Below are positions 45,619 to 54,383 of a DNA stretch of 54,824 bases, one piece after another (the stretch's first letter is position 1; every line of letters begins with the position of its first letter). Source of the DNA: an uncultured Ruminococcus sp. (GTDB lineage Bacteria; Bacillota; Clostridia; Oscillospirales; CAG-272). The notes under the pieces were generated by a model. The model searched no databases. It worked only from the letters and a program-made list of their open reading frames with translations, and had not been told where the DNA came from. The stretch is from NCBI GenBank assembly GCA_902762505.1, contig CACWOQ010000013.1:1-54824 (forward strand), written 5' to 3'. The translations under genes and the position numbers were made by a program.

Positions 45619-46506
45619 TTACCACGCTTTCTTTTCGTTTTCACTGCGCTGATTTTTCTTACGCTCCTCGACCATTTTCACAAACCATTCGACCATATTC
45701 GGGTCGGTGTGGGAGAAGAACGCACTCGTTTTGGTATCGAGCTCCGCGATCGCCGCCATATCCCCGTCGGTCAGCGCAAAGTCGAACACGTCGAGGTTTT
45801 GTATCATTCTGTCTTTATGCGTGGATTTCGGCAGGACGACGATGTTTCTCTGTATCGCCCAGCGGAGCATAACCTGCGCCGCCGATTTTCCGTATTTCGC
45901 GCCGATCCCGGAGAGGACCGGATTTGTGAAAAGCCCTCCCTTGCCTTCGCCGAAGGACGCCCACGCCTCGTGCTGAACGCCGTATTTCTCCATCCATGCG
46001 TGATCCTCCACGCGCTGATTCAAGGGATGCGTTTCGATCTGATTGACCATCGGTTTGATACGCGCGAAGGACGCGATATCGACCATTCTGTCGGGGTAGA
46101 AATTGGAGATACCGATGGCGCGGAGCTTGCCCTCGTCGTAAAGGTCTTCAAGGGCTCTGTACGCGCCGTAGTAATCCGCGAAAGGCTGATGCAGAAGCAT
46201 AAGGTCGATATAATCCACGCCGAGACGGCGCATGGACTCCAGCACCGACGCGCGGCATTCTTCATAGCCGTAATGCTCGATCCAGACTTTGCTTGTGATG
46301 AAGATCTCTTCACGCGGGACGCCGCTCTTTCTGACCGCCGTGCCGACTTCTTCCTCGTTGAAATAGCTTTGCGCCGTGTCGATATGGCGGTAGCCCACCG
46401 AGAGCGCGTCAAGCACGCAGCGCTCGCATTCGTCCTTTGTCACCTGATAAACGCCGTAGCCGAGCATCGGCATTCTGACTCCGTTGTAAAGCGTAGTGAA
46501 TTCCAT
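45619..46506 (-). CDS. Aldo/keto reductase
   Basis: 295 residues. 'NGVRMPMLGYGVYQV', 'GYRHIDTAQSYFNEEEVG' (Asp and Tyr of the active site), 'ITSKVWIEHYGYEE' (Lys), 'LDLMLLHQPF'-like 'IDLMLLHQPFADYYGAY' (His), 'IGISNFYPDRM' and 'VVLPKSTHKDRMIQN' (NADPH binding). It is a full-length AKR of the 2,5-diketogluconate-reductase type. It reduces carbonyls with NADPH; the substrate is unknown. It stands between the two flavodoxin lipoproteins. Confidence 0.93.
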   Translation of the reverse strand: MEFTTLYNGVRMPMLGYGVYQVTKDECERCVLDALSVGYRHIDTAQSYFNEEEVGTAVRKSGVPREEIFITSKVWIEHYGYEECRASVLESMRRLGVDYIDLMLLHQPFADYYGAYRALEDLYDEGKLRAIGISNFYPDRMVDIASFARIKPMVNQIETHPLNQRVEDHAWMEKYGVQHEAWASFGEGKGGLFTNPVLSGIGAKYGKSAAQVMLRWAIQRNIVVLPKSTHKDRMIQNLDVFDFALTDGDMAAIAELDTKTSAFFSHTDPNMVEWFVKMVEERKKNQRSENEKKAW

Positions 46507-46524
46507 TTTTATATCCTCCGTTAT

Positions 46525-47211
46525 TTAATAATTCAAACCCTTGACCCAGTCTCTGACCGTTCTCTCCGATGAAGCGACGCTGCCGCCTCTTATCGAAAGC
46601 GCGTCGTCCGTCCTGACGTTCGCTCCCTTTGCGAGTTCCGTCACTCTCGGCAGAGCGCCCGCGCCGTTTGAGCTGCCCTCGTGGGAGAAAAACGGGATGA
46701 CCGTTTTACCGGAAAAGTCGTAGCTTTCAAGGAAGGTCCACATGGACATCGGCAGGTCGTACCACCACACCGGGAAGCCGAAGAAGACCGTGTCGTACTG
46801 TGCCATTTGTTCTTTCGTCAGATCAACGTTGATCTCGGGGTACAAACCGTCGTCTTTTTCTTTCTTGGCGCGGTCGGCGGTATCGTTGTAGTTTTCGGGG
46901 TACGCTTCCTTCGCCGTCACGCGGACGAGGTCTCCGCCGGTCTCGTCGGCGACCCAATGCGCCATTTTATCGAGGTTGCCGGACCAGGAGAAGTAGACGA
47001 CGAGGATCTTTCCGTCGCCCGACACCGTCTGCTCCGAGCCGGTTTCAGCCGTGTTTTCGGGATCGGTCCCGGTTCCGTTTGCTGTTGACGCAGTACTTTC
47101 GGGTGCTTTGGTGTTTGTACTCGTGCTTTGCTCATCGTTTTGCGCCGTGCCGCAGGCGGCAAGCGTCAGCAGTAAAACGGCAGTAAGGATAAGGGATACT
47201 ATCTTTTTCAT
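46525..47211 (-). CDS. Flavodoxin-domain lipoprotein, second copy
   Basis: 228 residues from the ATG at 47211 (GGAGGAAACACAA upstream). Signal MKKIVSLILTAVLLLTLAAC, Thr/Ser-rich linker, flavodoxin domain ('KILVVYFSWSGNLDKMAHWV', 'YDTVFFGFPVWWYDLP', 'KTVIPFFSHEGSS'). It is a paralogue of 44932-45615 with a different phosphate loop (SWSGNL). It is probably anchored outside. An upstream in-frame codon at 47250 lies inside the preceding gene and is not credible. Confidence 0.88.
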   Translation of the reverse strand: MKKIVSLILTAVLLLTLAACGTAQNDEQSTSTNTKAPESTASTANGTGTDPENTAETGSEQTVSGDGKILVVYFSWSGNLDKMAHWVADETGGDLVRVTAKEAYPENYNDTADRAKKEKDDGLYPEINVDLTKEQMAQYDTVFFGFPVWWYDLPMSMWTFLESYDFSGKTVIPFFSHEGSSNGAGALPRVTELAKGANVRTDDALSIRGGSVASSERTVRDWVKGLNY

Positions 47212-47230
47212 TTGTGTTTCCTCCGTATTT

Positions 47231-47716
47231 TCAATAATTGATTTCGGCAAGCCAGCGGCTTATCTTTTCGGGCACGCCGCGCTCGGCGTCGGACATTTCT
47301 ACGGGAAGACCGGGTAAGACCTTTGACTTCGGGCAAAGCTCTTTGACCGTTTCGTAGGTACCGCCGTCGCCGGAGCCCATGTGTGTGTTGAACGGGATGA
47401 CCGTCTTGCCGGAGAAGTCGTATTTTTCAAAAAGTGTGCAGATGATCATCGGGAAGGTGTACCACCACATCGGGTAGCCGATAAAGACCGTGTCGTAGTC
47501 TTTGATCGGCAGACCGTTTTTGATCGCCGGACGCATATCCTCGTCGTGCTCGCGCTTAGCGAGACGGGCGAGTGCGTTGTAATGGCTGCGGTCGCCGTCA
47601 TAGGGAACGGCGGGCTCGATCTCAAGAATATCCGCGCCGGTCTGCCTTGCGATCTCCTCCGCGGTCGCTTTTGCGGTCCCGTAGACCGAGAAATATAATA
47701 CAAGCGGCTTTTTCAT
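47231..47716 (-). CDS. Cytoplasmic flavodoxin
   Basis: 161 residues. 'KPLVLYFSVYGTAKATAEEIA' is the FMN loop (Ser-x-Tyr-Gly-Thr-Ala); 'YDTVFIGYPMWWYTFP' and 'KTVIPFNTHMGSGDGG' match the two flavodoxin lipoproteins downstream, so the three derive from one ancestor. No signal peptide, so it is the cytoplasmic version. It is the first gene of the minus-strand unit, divergent from the LysR regulator. Confidence 0.88.
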   Translation of the reverse strand: MKKPLVLYFSVYGTAKATAEEIARQTGADILEIEPAVPYDGDRSHYNALARLAKREHDEDMRPAIKNGLPIKDYDTVFIGYPMWWYTFPMIICTLFEKYDFSGKTVIPFNTHMGSGDGGTYETVKELCPKSKVLPGLPVEMSDAERGVPEKISRWLAEINY

Positions 47717-47781
47717 CTGTCTGCTCCTTATGAAGTGATTTCGCGGCGGTTATACGTTTTTTCCGCCTCCGTGACTAAATA

Positions 47782-47830
47782 ATACCATAAAACCTCTTGA
47801 CTGTCCACTGCCAATGTGTTATAATGGTAT
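47782..47830. promoter_or_regulatory. Divergent control region of the LysR gene and the flavodoxin operon
   Basis: Plus promoter: TTGACT (47797-47802), 17-base spacer, TATAAT (47820-47825). An inverted pair ATACCAT (47782-47788) and ATGGTAT (47824-47830) flanks it. No good promoter is seen on minus, which suits an activator-dependent operon. Confidence 0.6.
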
Positions 47831-47858
47831 TACTCACAGTTATACACAGGAGGCCGCT

Positions 47859-48722
47859 ATGATCGAAATATACCTGCTGGAGCAGCTCGCCGCCGTGGCG
47901 GAGCACGGTACGCTTTTAAAAGCCGCGGAGGTGCTTTATCTCTCACAGCCCGCGCTCAGCCGCTCCATGAAGAAGCTTGAAGCAGAACTCGGCGTTTCGC
48001 TTTTCGACCGGGACAACAGCAAGATCACGCTGAACAAGACCGGGCAGTACGCCGTGGAATACGCGCGGCGCATACTTGAACTTGACCGGGAGATGTGCGA
48101 GGGCGTCGCCGACTTTGACCGCCGTCAGCGCACCGTTTCCGTCGGCGCCTGCGCTCCGTTCCCGCTGGGTGAACTGACGCCCGTCATTCAGGAACGGTTC
48201 GTCGAAATGGCGGTGACGACAGAGCTGTCCGACGATGAAAAACTGCTCTCCGGACTGCGCAACCGCTCGTATCAGCTCGTCATCCTTCACGAAAAGCCGG
48301 AGGGGCGGGATCTGTTCTGTCAGCATTATCTTGAGGAAAAGCTCTTTATCGTACTGCCGAAGGATCATCCGCTCGCCAAAAGAAAAAGCGTCACCTTCGA
48401 CGATCTGCGGGAATACAAGGTACTGCTCGTCAGCAGTATCGGCTTCTGGATGGAGATCTGCCGCAAGCGGCTTGACCCCGAAAAACTTATCGTCCAGAAC
48501 AATATGGACGCGCTGCTTGAACTGATAGAAGCGTCGACGCTTCCGCATTTCACATCCGACCGCATCATGGAGCGCGGCTTTTCAAACCCGGACCGGGTCA
48601 CGATCCCGATAGAGGAAGATGACGCGAAAACAACCTATTATATCGCCTGTCTCAACTCCGAGAAAAAGAAATACGGCGCCGTTTTCAGCGCCGCAAGAGA
48701 AGCGGTATTGAGAGGAATGTAA
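47859..48722 (+). CDS. LysR-family transcriptional regulator
   Basis: 287 residues. N-terminal winged helix ('LEQLAAVAEHGTLLKAAEVLYLSQPALSRSMKKLEAELGVSLFDR') and a periplasmic-binding-like effector domain from about 90 to 287. The ATG at 47859 follows GGAGG; an upstream ATG at 47814 lies in the promoter and is excluded. Divergent placement suggests it activates the flavodoxin-reductase-esterase unit, perhaps sensing a redox-active or ester compound; this is inference. Confidence 0.92.
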   Translation: MIEIYLLEQLAAVAEHGTLLKAAEVLYLSQPALSRSMKKLEAELGVSLFDRDNSKITLNKTGQYAVEYARRILELDREMCEGVADFDRRQRTVSVGACAPFPLGELTPVIQERFVEMAVTTELSDDEKLLSGLRNRSYQLVILHEKPEGRDLFCQHYLEEKLFIVLPKDHPLAKRKSVTFDDLREYKVLLVSSIGFWMEICRKRLDPEKLIVQNNMDALLELIEASTLPHFTSDRIMERGFSNPDRVTIPIEEDDAKTTYYIACLNSEKKKYGAVFSAAREAVLRGM

Positions 48723-48830
48723 ATATCTGTTAGGTCAACAAATGAGATCCGGTTTCTCTCTTTTTTCTTTTCAAAATTACTTTTTCTGTTCATTTTCTTT
48801 ACTTTTCGGGTTTTTTTCACCAATTAGAAC

Positions 48831-48911
48831 TCACGTTTTATCAAGCAGCAGTAATTGCAGTTTTTCCTTGATAAAGCTAACGACTTCATCAGGACGCAGG
48901 CCCATCTTCAT
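48831..48911 (-). CDS. Possible 26-residue small protein
   Basis: ATG at 48911 follows GGGAGGATAA and encodes MKMGLRPDEVVSFIKEKLQL... up to a TGA at 48831; a TATAAT box lies near 48950. It could be a real small protein or the 5' end of a deleted gene. Weakly supported. Confidence 0.3.
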   Translation of the reverse strand: MKMGLRPDEVVSFIKEKLQLLLLDKT

Positions 48912-48983
48912 TTATCCTCCCGTTTTCTTGATTTAGTCACAATTATATGTTATCATACCATTGGAGAAGAGAAAAGAGTATAT

Positions 48984-49045
48984 CCCCGTTTTCAGCAGAA
49001 AAGCTTTGCCCTGTGTGATAGAATCATATCGGCAAATCGGGATTG
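48984..49045 (+). repeat. Cassette promoter module, copy C
   Basis: CCCCGTTTTCAGCAGAAAAG..., extended -10 TGATAGAAT, then the marker GGCAAATCGGGATT. It matches the module at 6656-6713 with very few changes, 42 kb away. Confidence 0.75.
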
Positions 49046-49060
49046 ATGGAGGAGGATAGA

Positions 49061-49573
49061 ATGGATCGCACAAACTATGAACTTAAGAATAAGGGGCTTC
49101 ATTTGGTGAAGGCAGACAAAGAAAACTTCTGGACGCTGTTGGACCTTAAGGTAGCGAAAGAACAGGAGAACTTTGTAGCCTCAAATGCGGTAAGCTTGGC
49201 GCAGGCCTATGATACCTTGGCAGACGGCAAATTTATACAGGCCTTTGGCATCTGGGATGGTGAAACTCCCGTGGGTTTCGCCATGATCGGTCACAATTCC
49301 GAAGAATACGAAGAAATGGCTGAGGTCTATAGACACAGCTACTGTCTGTGGCGTTTCATGATCGATCAGCGATATCAAAAACGCGGCTACGGCAGGGATG
49401 CTCTTAAGCTCCTGTTGGACTACATCCGTAGCTTTCCTGACGGAAAGGAAGCTCTTTGGAGCACTTCCTGGGAACCCGAAAATGAGGTTGCTGCGAAGCT
49501 GTATCATGATTTCGGCTTTATAGAAAACGGCGAGATGGATGGAAACGAGATTGTTGCCGTTTTGAAACTCTAA
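49061..49573 (+). CDS. GNAT-family acetyltransferase, polyamine-acetyltransferase-like
   Basis: 170 residues from the ATG at 49061 (GGAGGAGG upstream; an ATG at 49043 lies before this ribosome site). 'LWRFMIDQRYQKRGYGRDALKLLLDYIR' holds the acetyl-CoA Q/RxxGxG loop. 'WSTSWEPENEVAAKLYHDFGF' is the C-terminal motif of spermidine/spermine acetyltransferases (BltD/PaiA-like). The likely acceptor is a polyamine or similar amine. A single-gene cassette with its own promoter module in front and the structured element behind; only distantly related to the acetyltransferase at 6734. Confidence 0.87.
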   Translation: MDRTNYELKNKGLHLVKADKENFWTLLDLKVAKEQENFVASNAVSLAQAYDTLADGKFIQAFGIWDGETPVGFAMIGHNSEEYEEMAEVYRHSYCLWRFMIDQRYQKRGYGRDALKLLLDYIRSFPDGKEALWSTSWEPENEVAAKLYHDFGFIENGEMDGNEIVAVLKL

Positions 49574-49578
49574 AACAG

Positions 49579-49713
49579 CTCGACAAATTCCTGTTTGTCG
49601 ATGGCTTTTGATCCCTTCAAAAACACGTTTTACAGGTCATTCCGGTTCGAAGAGGCAACTATGCCTCCCGATCTATTTGAATGGCACACAGGCGATTCTA
49701 TGCGCTAAAATCC
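49579..49713 (+). repeat. Structured intercassette element, copy 3
   Basis: Hairpin TCGACAAA-TTCCTG-TTTGTCGA, block CCCTTCAAA...TTTGAATGG, and the small hairpin GGCG...CGCT, in which G-C became G-U so pairing is kept. Here the element runs straight into the promoter module (49711-49772), showing the undisturbed order. Confidence 0.75.
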
Positions 49714-49772
49714 CATTTTCAGTAGAAAAACTATGCGCGGTGTGATATAATCATATTGACAAATCGGAATTT
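49711..49772 (+). repeat. Cassette promoter module, copy D
   Basis: ATTTTCAGTAGAAAAAC hairpin, extended -10 TGATATAAT (hexamer 49746-49751 is the perfect TATAAT), marker TTGACAAATCGGAATTT. Most divergent of the four copies. Confidence 0.75.
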
Positions 49773-49788
49773 GCGGAGGAACAACATT

Positions 49789-50568
49789 ATGCCGGAATAC
49801 AGTGAACAGGATCTGAAATATGCGACGGAATTGCGCGAAAAGATCCACAAAAACGCTCTGGCGAGGGTCAGGGCGGTTTACCCTGACGCCGATCACGTTG
49901 TGGACGAATATCCGGCGGACGCATATTTTCAAAAGGTCTGGGATTATCCCGGGCAATGGTACACGGTGGTGGGGACGCCGCCCGGGACAGGAGGCAAAAA
50001 AGAACTGACGGAAGCCATTGTACGTCAAACGCTTGAGTATTACCGGAATAAGGGAACCGCACGTTCCGACAATGATTTTTACCGACTTATCGCAGAATAC
50101 CCCGATATCGTTTGCGATTACCGACTTGTCGATTCCGATGATCAGAAAGCGAACGCAACAGGCGTTTTTCCTTATCGCGGGGTCGATTCGCACCGTATTG
50201 CTTTGGAATGCGCCTTCCGCGAACTCTCCGAAGACGGCGGCAAATGGTCTTACGATACGAAAGCCGCCAGGTGCAGAAAACTGGGCAGCAAAGCGCTTTT
50301 TGCGCCGACGGGTTCGGATAACCGGCTCAATTATCGCAAGGCGTTTCTTTGTCCTCCGCACGGGACTTCCTATACCGACAGGGATTTCGATAGGGTCAAC
50401 GCCGTTTTGTTTCCCGGCGGAACGGAGTGTTTGGAAGTTTACAGATGGACGACCGACTGGTCAGACTATTTCGACGAGGGCCACGAATGGTGGGGCGCGC
50501 TGTGTCTTACGGTTTATGATAAAACGCTCGAACGGTTCGTCGTTATCACGGCATCGGCGACGGATTAA
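49789..50568 (+). CDS. Uncharacterised acidic protein of a cassette
   Basis: 259 residues from the ATG at 49789 (GCGGAGGAACAAC upstream). I do not recognise a family. Visible: many Asp/Tyr/Trp, 'PGQWYTVVGTPPGTGGKKE' near 63-81, a Cys-poor globular sequence with 'RWTTDWSDYFDEGHEWWGALCLTVYD' near the end, no signal peptide or membrane segment. The closing lines resemble those of small immunity-type proteins, but that is impression only. It has a promoter module directly in front, and its stop adjoins a short form of the 3' marker. Confidence 0.65.
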   Translation: MPEYSEQDLKYATELREKIHKNALARVRAVYPDADHVVDEYPADAYFQKVWDYPGQWYTVVGTPPGTGGKKELTEAIVRQTLEYYRNKGTARSDNDFYRLIAEYPDIVCDYRLVDSDDQKANATGVFPYRGVDSHRIALECAFRELSEDGGKWSYDTKAARCRKLGSKALFAPTGSDNRLNYRKAFLCPPHGTSYTDRDFDRVNAVLFPGGTECLEVYRWTTDWSDYFDEGHEWWGALCLTVYDKTLERFVVITASATD

Positions 50569-50581
50569 CAAATTCCTGTTT
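50568..50581 (+). repeat. Short 3' cassette marker
   Basis: ACAAATTCCTGTTT directly after the stop is the core of the 3' hairpin seen in copy 3; the outer arm pairs are lost. Confidence 0.45.
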
Positions 50582-50596
50582 ACGGAGCAAAAAGCA

Positions 50597-51226
50597 ATGG
50601 AAAAAAACGAAGAAAAAGCAATATTTGACAGAGCGACGGAGAAGCTTGATCTATACGTTCCGCTGTGTCTGGAGGACAATTGTGCCGATGATGCGGCAGC
50701 GTTCCTTCAGCCGGGCGGACCTTACGTGAGATTCGCCTTGAAGGAGTTCATGAAAGAGCTTTTGTTTGAGCTTATAAAGCCCGTGGGAGAGTGGACGAAG
50801 GACCCTTATTATATAGATATGGTCCCGATCTACGAGACGGTAAAGCATGAGCTTGCGGCGCATTTTGAGGTCAGTCACGGGCTCGAGGAATATATTTTCT
50901 CCGAGTTCATACGAGTTAAGATAAACGATATCCTGTCCCTCGATCTTCTGAGGGGACACCACGCATTCTCTACCGTGGGAATACGCGTCAACGGCTTTTG
51001 GGACGACGACGACAGCGACTGGATGGGATACGTCGCAGAAAAAACGGACGACGAGCTGCTTGAGTGTCAGGCGAACGGTGACTGCGAGCGATGCTCCGCG
51101 TACTTCTTCCCCGATCAGACAACAGAGTTCTGCCGCGTCGCGGAATACGTATACGACAACATAGACCGCTTTGTGCAGATGGCTGAGGAAAAGGCGCGGG
51201 AAGAAAGAAAAAAGTATGACCTGTAA
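50597..51226 (+). CDS. Uncharacterised acidic protein
   Basis: 209 residues from the ATG at 50597 (CGGAG upstream). Strongly acidic and largely helical; Cys residues near 165-175 ('CQANGDCERCSAYFF') could bind a metal, but only three are close together. No membrane segment. I do not recognise the family. It starts 28 bases after the preceding gene and is followed after 23 bases by the repeat protein, so these genes are probably one transcript. Confidence 0.65.
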   Translation: MEKNEEKAIFDRATEKLDLYVPLCLEDNCADDAAAFLQPGGPYVRFALKEFMKELLFELIKPVGEWTKDPYYIDMVPIYETVKHELAAHFEVSHGLEEYIFSEFIRVKINDILSLDLLRGHHAFSTVGIRVNGFWDDDDSDWMGYVAEKTDDELLECQANGDCERCSAYFFPDQTTEFCRVAEYVYDNIDRFVQMAEEKAREERKKYDL

Positions 51227-51249
51227 ATCATACGAAAAAAGGTGGTTTT

Positions 51250-53130
51250 ATGGAAACGATAGAAAAATACAGAGACTGCAAAAAAGAAGACGTGATCCGC
51301 AAAGTCCCTGAGGATCTCTGGTGCGACTGGCTCGCGCAGGCGCCCGACGAGGACAGAGCGGACGCGGCGTTCATGAAAAAACTTGTCCTGCGCCGCGGGG
51401 AATGTCTGCGGTTTGCGCCCGATACGCTGCGTGCCGACTCGAACACGGTTCTTAAGGTCGTAAAGAACTGTCCCTCCGCCATCGTTTACGCGTCGGAGGA
51501 GCTGCAGAACAATCGCAAATTTATCAAGCAGGTGGTGAACCTGAACCCCTGTGTGATAAAATACTTAAGCGAAAGGTTCAGAAACGACAAAGGGATCGCT
51601 CTCCTCGCTGTCAGAAATGACCGGGAAATATTCTCCTCCCTCCCGGAGGAGATGCAGAGCGACGCCGATGTAGCGGAAGCATATCTTGGCGGGAAATTGT
51701 ACAAACTGAAAAACGCACCGGAAATAATCCGGGACAACAGGGTGTTCGCGATAAAAATACTGCCCATGGGAGGAGGATTGCTTGAAGATTTTTCGGAACG
51801 CCTCCGCGCGGACAAAGAAGTCGTGACGGCGGCGGTCGGCTCGGCGTGGAACGCGCTCGGATACGCCGCCGAAGAATTGCGCGGCGACCGCGACGTGGTC
51901 CTTACCGCCGTCGGGCACGACGGCTACGCGCTTCAGTTCGCGTCCGACGAATTGAAGGACGACAAAGAGATAGTCCTCACGGCGATCGCGACCTACGAAG
52001 GCGACGTCCTCGAATACGCGTCAGAGCGGCTGAAGGACGACAAGGAGACGGTCCTTTCCGCCGTAAGAAGAAGTGAAAACTCGATCGGCTTCGCGTCGGA
52101 GCGGTTAAGACACGACGCGGACGTCATCCGGGCCGTCCTCGACGAACATCCGGGTCAGTTTGAAAATCTGCCGGAGGACGTGCAGGAGGATCTTGATTTT
52201 ATTCTTTTCGGACTTGAAAGCGTCGTAAGGAATCTCCCCGATCCCGAGAACTACAGCTTTTTCGAAGATTCGACAAGCGAATACTACTCCGATTTCGCAC
52301 AGGCGGAAGAGGATTTTCTCGACATGTTCGAATCGATACCGCCCGAGGAACTGGAGGATGATCCGGAGCTGAACGACAGAGTCAGCCGGCTTGCCGTCGA
52401 ATTGAACGGCGCATATTACAAAGAGGGCAATTATCCTTATGAAGACGTTCACGACGGATTCATCCGCAGAATTGAAGCGCTGTACGAAGAACACGATATC
52501 CCGGTAAGCCGGGTCCTGGAAAAAGCACTCGAAACGCTTCGCAAAGAAAGCAAAAAGAAGAAAGACGATAAATACAATGATCTCAGCCCTGAGGAGAGAT
52601 CATTTTACGAGAATCTTGACCGGTATGAAAAGATCGTCGGTGAATCAGCCGCGAGGTTCGGGGCGGAAGGCGAAAGAGAGTATCTTGACCCGGACGGCGG
52701 CTTCGTGAAAAACTGCATGACGTCCTTTGTCAAGGATCTGGTTTATTCGACGGACGGACTTTACCGCGACAGCGGGCTGTGGGAGGACGACGGATACGAG
52801 GTCGATCTCGACAAAGCTTACGAAGAGATCCGCGCACGTCTGTCTCCGGAGATAAACGTCGTAAGGAATCATGATTCTTACTATTCGGAAAATATCACCG
52901 TCGACGTGACCGAAGATATCAGTCTGATCCTTGTCAGAGCGACACCGCTTAAGATCATTGAGATTTGGGTGAACAAGGTCGATCCCGGGCATGAACATGG
53001 CAAGCGGCTTTCCCCGGACAGGCTCGGCGAGTTTTGCGACACGGTCCGGTACATACGCGATATCTACGGAAAATATGAGGAGCTTGCCCTGCTGCGCGCC
53101 GCCGAAATCAGAGAAAAGCTCGGCCTGTGA
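51250..53130 (+). CDS. DUF4116-type repeat protein
   Basis: 626 residues. From about residue 61 to 316 there are ten units of about 25 residues with the pattern 'KE.VL.AV......L.FASERLR.D', which in pairs correspond to DUF4116 repeats, a helical-hairpin solenoid. After an acidic middle part, a C-terminal domain (about 430-626) contains 'YDLSPEERSFYENLDRYEK'-like helices and 'INVVRNHDSYYSENITVDV'. It is cytoplasmic. Such repeats usually serve binding; the partner is unknown. The start follows AGGTGG. Confidence 0.75.
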   Translation: METIEKYRDCKKEDVIRKVPEDLWCDWLAQAPDEDRADAAFMKKLVLRRGECLRFAPDTLRADSNTVLKVVKNCPSAIVYASEELQNNRKFIKQVVNLNPCVIKYLSERFRNDKGIALLAVRNDREIFSSLPEEMQSDADVAEAYLGGKLYKLKNAPEIIRDNRVFAIKILPMGGGLLEDFSERLRADKEVVTAAVGSAWNALGYAAEELRGDRDVVLTAVGHDGYALQFASDELKDDKEIVLTAIATYEGDVLEYASERLKDDKETVLSAVRRSENSIGFASERLRHDADVIRAVLDEHPGQFENLPEDVQEDLDFILFGLESVVRNLPDPENYSFFEDSTSEYYSDFAQAEEDFLDMFESIPPEELEDDPELNDRVSRLAVELNGAYYKEGNYPYEDVHDGFIRRIEALYEEHDIPVSRVLEKALETLRKESKKKKDDKYNDLSPEERSFYENLDRYEKIVGESAARFGAEGEREYLDPDGGFVKNCMTSFVKDLVYSTDGLYRDSGLWEDDGYEVDLDKAYEEIRARLSPEINVVRNHDSYYSENITVDVTEDISLILVRATPLKIIEIWVNKVDPGHEHGKRLSPDRLGEFCDTVRYIRDIYGKYEELALLRAAEIREKLGL

Positions 53131-53201
53131 GACCGGATCATGTCAGGTATAAAACGAAGGCATGGTTCAGTGTGACGGTGTTCGACCAAAGGGAGGTAAA
53201 T

Positions 53202-53648
53202 ATGAAAGAGATAAAAATACACAGAATAAGCTACAGCCCGGGTTACGGTGATATGCTTGGAGGATATCACGGGATTACGCTCAGACAGGATAAAGACGGA
53301 AACTGGACGTTCGTCTGCTCAGACCGCAATGTTTATAACGAACCGACGATAACAACGACCTACGCGGTCAGCGCCGAGGATGTCGCAAAGCTTGAAGAGT
53401 TTATAAAAAGCAACAAAATTTTGTCACTGGAGAACCGACCGAAAAGCGATATGTTTGCGACCGACTACAGCCCGTGGAGCTGGAGCATAGACTACGAGAC
53501 AACATCGTTTGGAAAGACAAAGCGCGAATACTGCAGCATCGGAGAATACAAAAGATACTCCGGCCGCGACTGCGATATACTGAAAGAACTGCGCAAAAGG
53601 TTTGAGTCTTTGCACGGGGAAAAGATATCGGAAACGGAAGAAGAATGA
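53202..53648 (+). CDS. Uncharacterised small protein
   Basis: 148 residues from the ATG at 53202 (GGGAGGTAAAT upstream; an earlier in-frame codon at 53127 overlaps the previous gene). Beta-rich first half ('GMLGGYHGIT'-like 'GGYHGITLRQDKDGNWTFVC'), then a helix with 'AEDVAKLEEFIKSNKILSLENRP' and 'DYSPWSWSIDYETTSFG'. It is soluble. This looks like a DUF of cytoplasmic binding proteins, without a recognised name. Co-directional with its neighbours. Confidence 0.65.
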   Translation: MKEIKIHRISYSPGYGDMLGGYHGITLRQDKDGNWTFVCSDRNVYNEPTITTTYAVSAEDVAKLEEFIKSNKILSLENRPKSDMFATDYSPWSWSIDYETTSFGKTKREYCSIGEYKRYSGRDCDILKELRKRFESLHGEKISETEEE

Positions 53649-53682
53649 AACAGCCGTAATAGCCGAAAAAGAAGGAACTCTT

Positions 53683-54351
53683 ATGTACTTTTCAAAACAC
53701 AACGAAAAAATCACGTACATAAACCATTACAGCGGGCTGCTCGAGGTGGAAGGCGAAGGCCTTCTCTGCCGGGAGGACACCGGGTTAAGGCATGAATCAG
53801 ACAAAAACTGGGCGAAAGAATATGACACACTCAGCGTGACTGAGGGAATAACCGGACTTGGCGATGGTTATATCGAATTCTTCTCGCATATAGACTGCCT
53901 TATCCTCAGCCGTACGGTAGAAACCGTTGCCGCCTCACCCGAACTTCTTAAAAGCTGGCGTAAAAGAAAGGTCCTGATCTGCGGCGAATACGAAACTTTT
54001 GCCGAAAGGTTCGCAGATGAAAACGGTCTCAGATTTCTTCACAGCGATATTCATCTGGCCGACGATGACATAGAAATCGCTCACGAACATGATATTATAA
54101 CTCTGCGCTTTCATGAAAACGGCTCAAGCGATATCCATTACAACTGTTTCACCCCGGGCAGCTCGGCGGGCAGTTACGGCGGAGGAGAGTACGCCAACCC
54201 TTTGCCGCGGGACTTTTACGTAGGCTGTACCATTGATGATTTCGCAAACAATTTTCTGAATGAGAGAGTGCGCGGGCAGATCCTGTCAAACGAAACGCTG
54301 AAGCGGTTTCTTGAGATTTCAAACGAAAGACACAGGATCAAAAACGTATGA
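53683..54351 (+). CDS. Uncharacterised protein
   Basis: 222 residues from the ATG at 53683 (GAAGGAAC upstream). It has a leucine-rich-repeat-like rhythm ('YDTLSVTEGITGLGDGYIEFFSHIDCLILSRTVETV') near 45-85, resembling BspA-type LRR units, then a mixed domain ending in 'NFLNERVRGQILSNETLKRFLEISNERH'. No signal peptide. Function unknown. Its stop overlaps an ATG (54348) that could begin the next gene. Confidence 0.65.
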   Translation: MYFSKHNEKITYINHYSGLLEVEGEGLLCREDTGLRHESDKNWAKEYDTLSVTEGITGLGDGYIEFFSHIDCLILSRTVETVAASPELLKSWRKRKVLICGEYETFAERFADENGLRFLHSDIHLADDDIEIAHEHDIITLRFHENGSSDIHYNCFTPGSSAGSYGGGEYANPLPRDFYVGCTIDDFANNFLNERVRGQILSNETLKRFLEISNERHRIKNV

Positions 54352-54383
54352 CGAAAGAACGGAGAGCGGAGGTCAATAAGGTA

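Noticed and set aside
45709..46572. 287-codon plus-strand frame opposite the aldo/keto reductase
   Set aside because: Antisense shadow of a complete AKR with all catalytic residues.
50018..50596. Upstream extension of the gene at 50597 into the preceding gene
   Set aside because: The extension is a different frame of the 49789-50568 gene; the ATG at 50597 with CGGAG is the sensible start.
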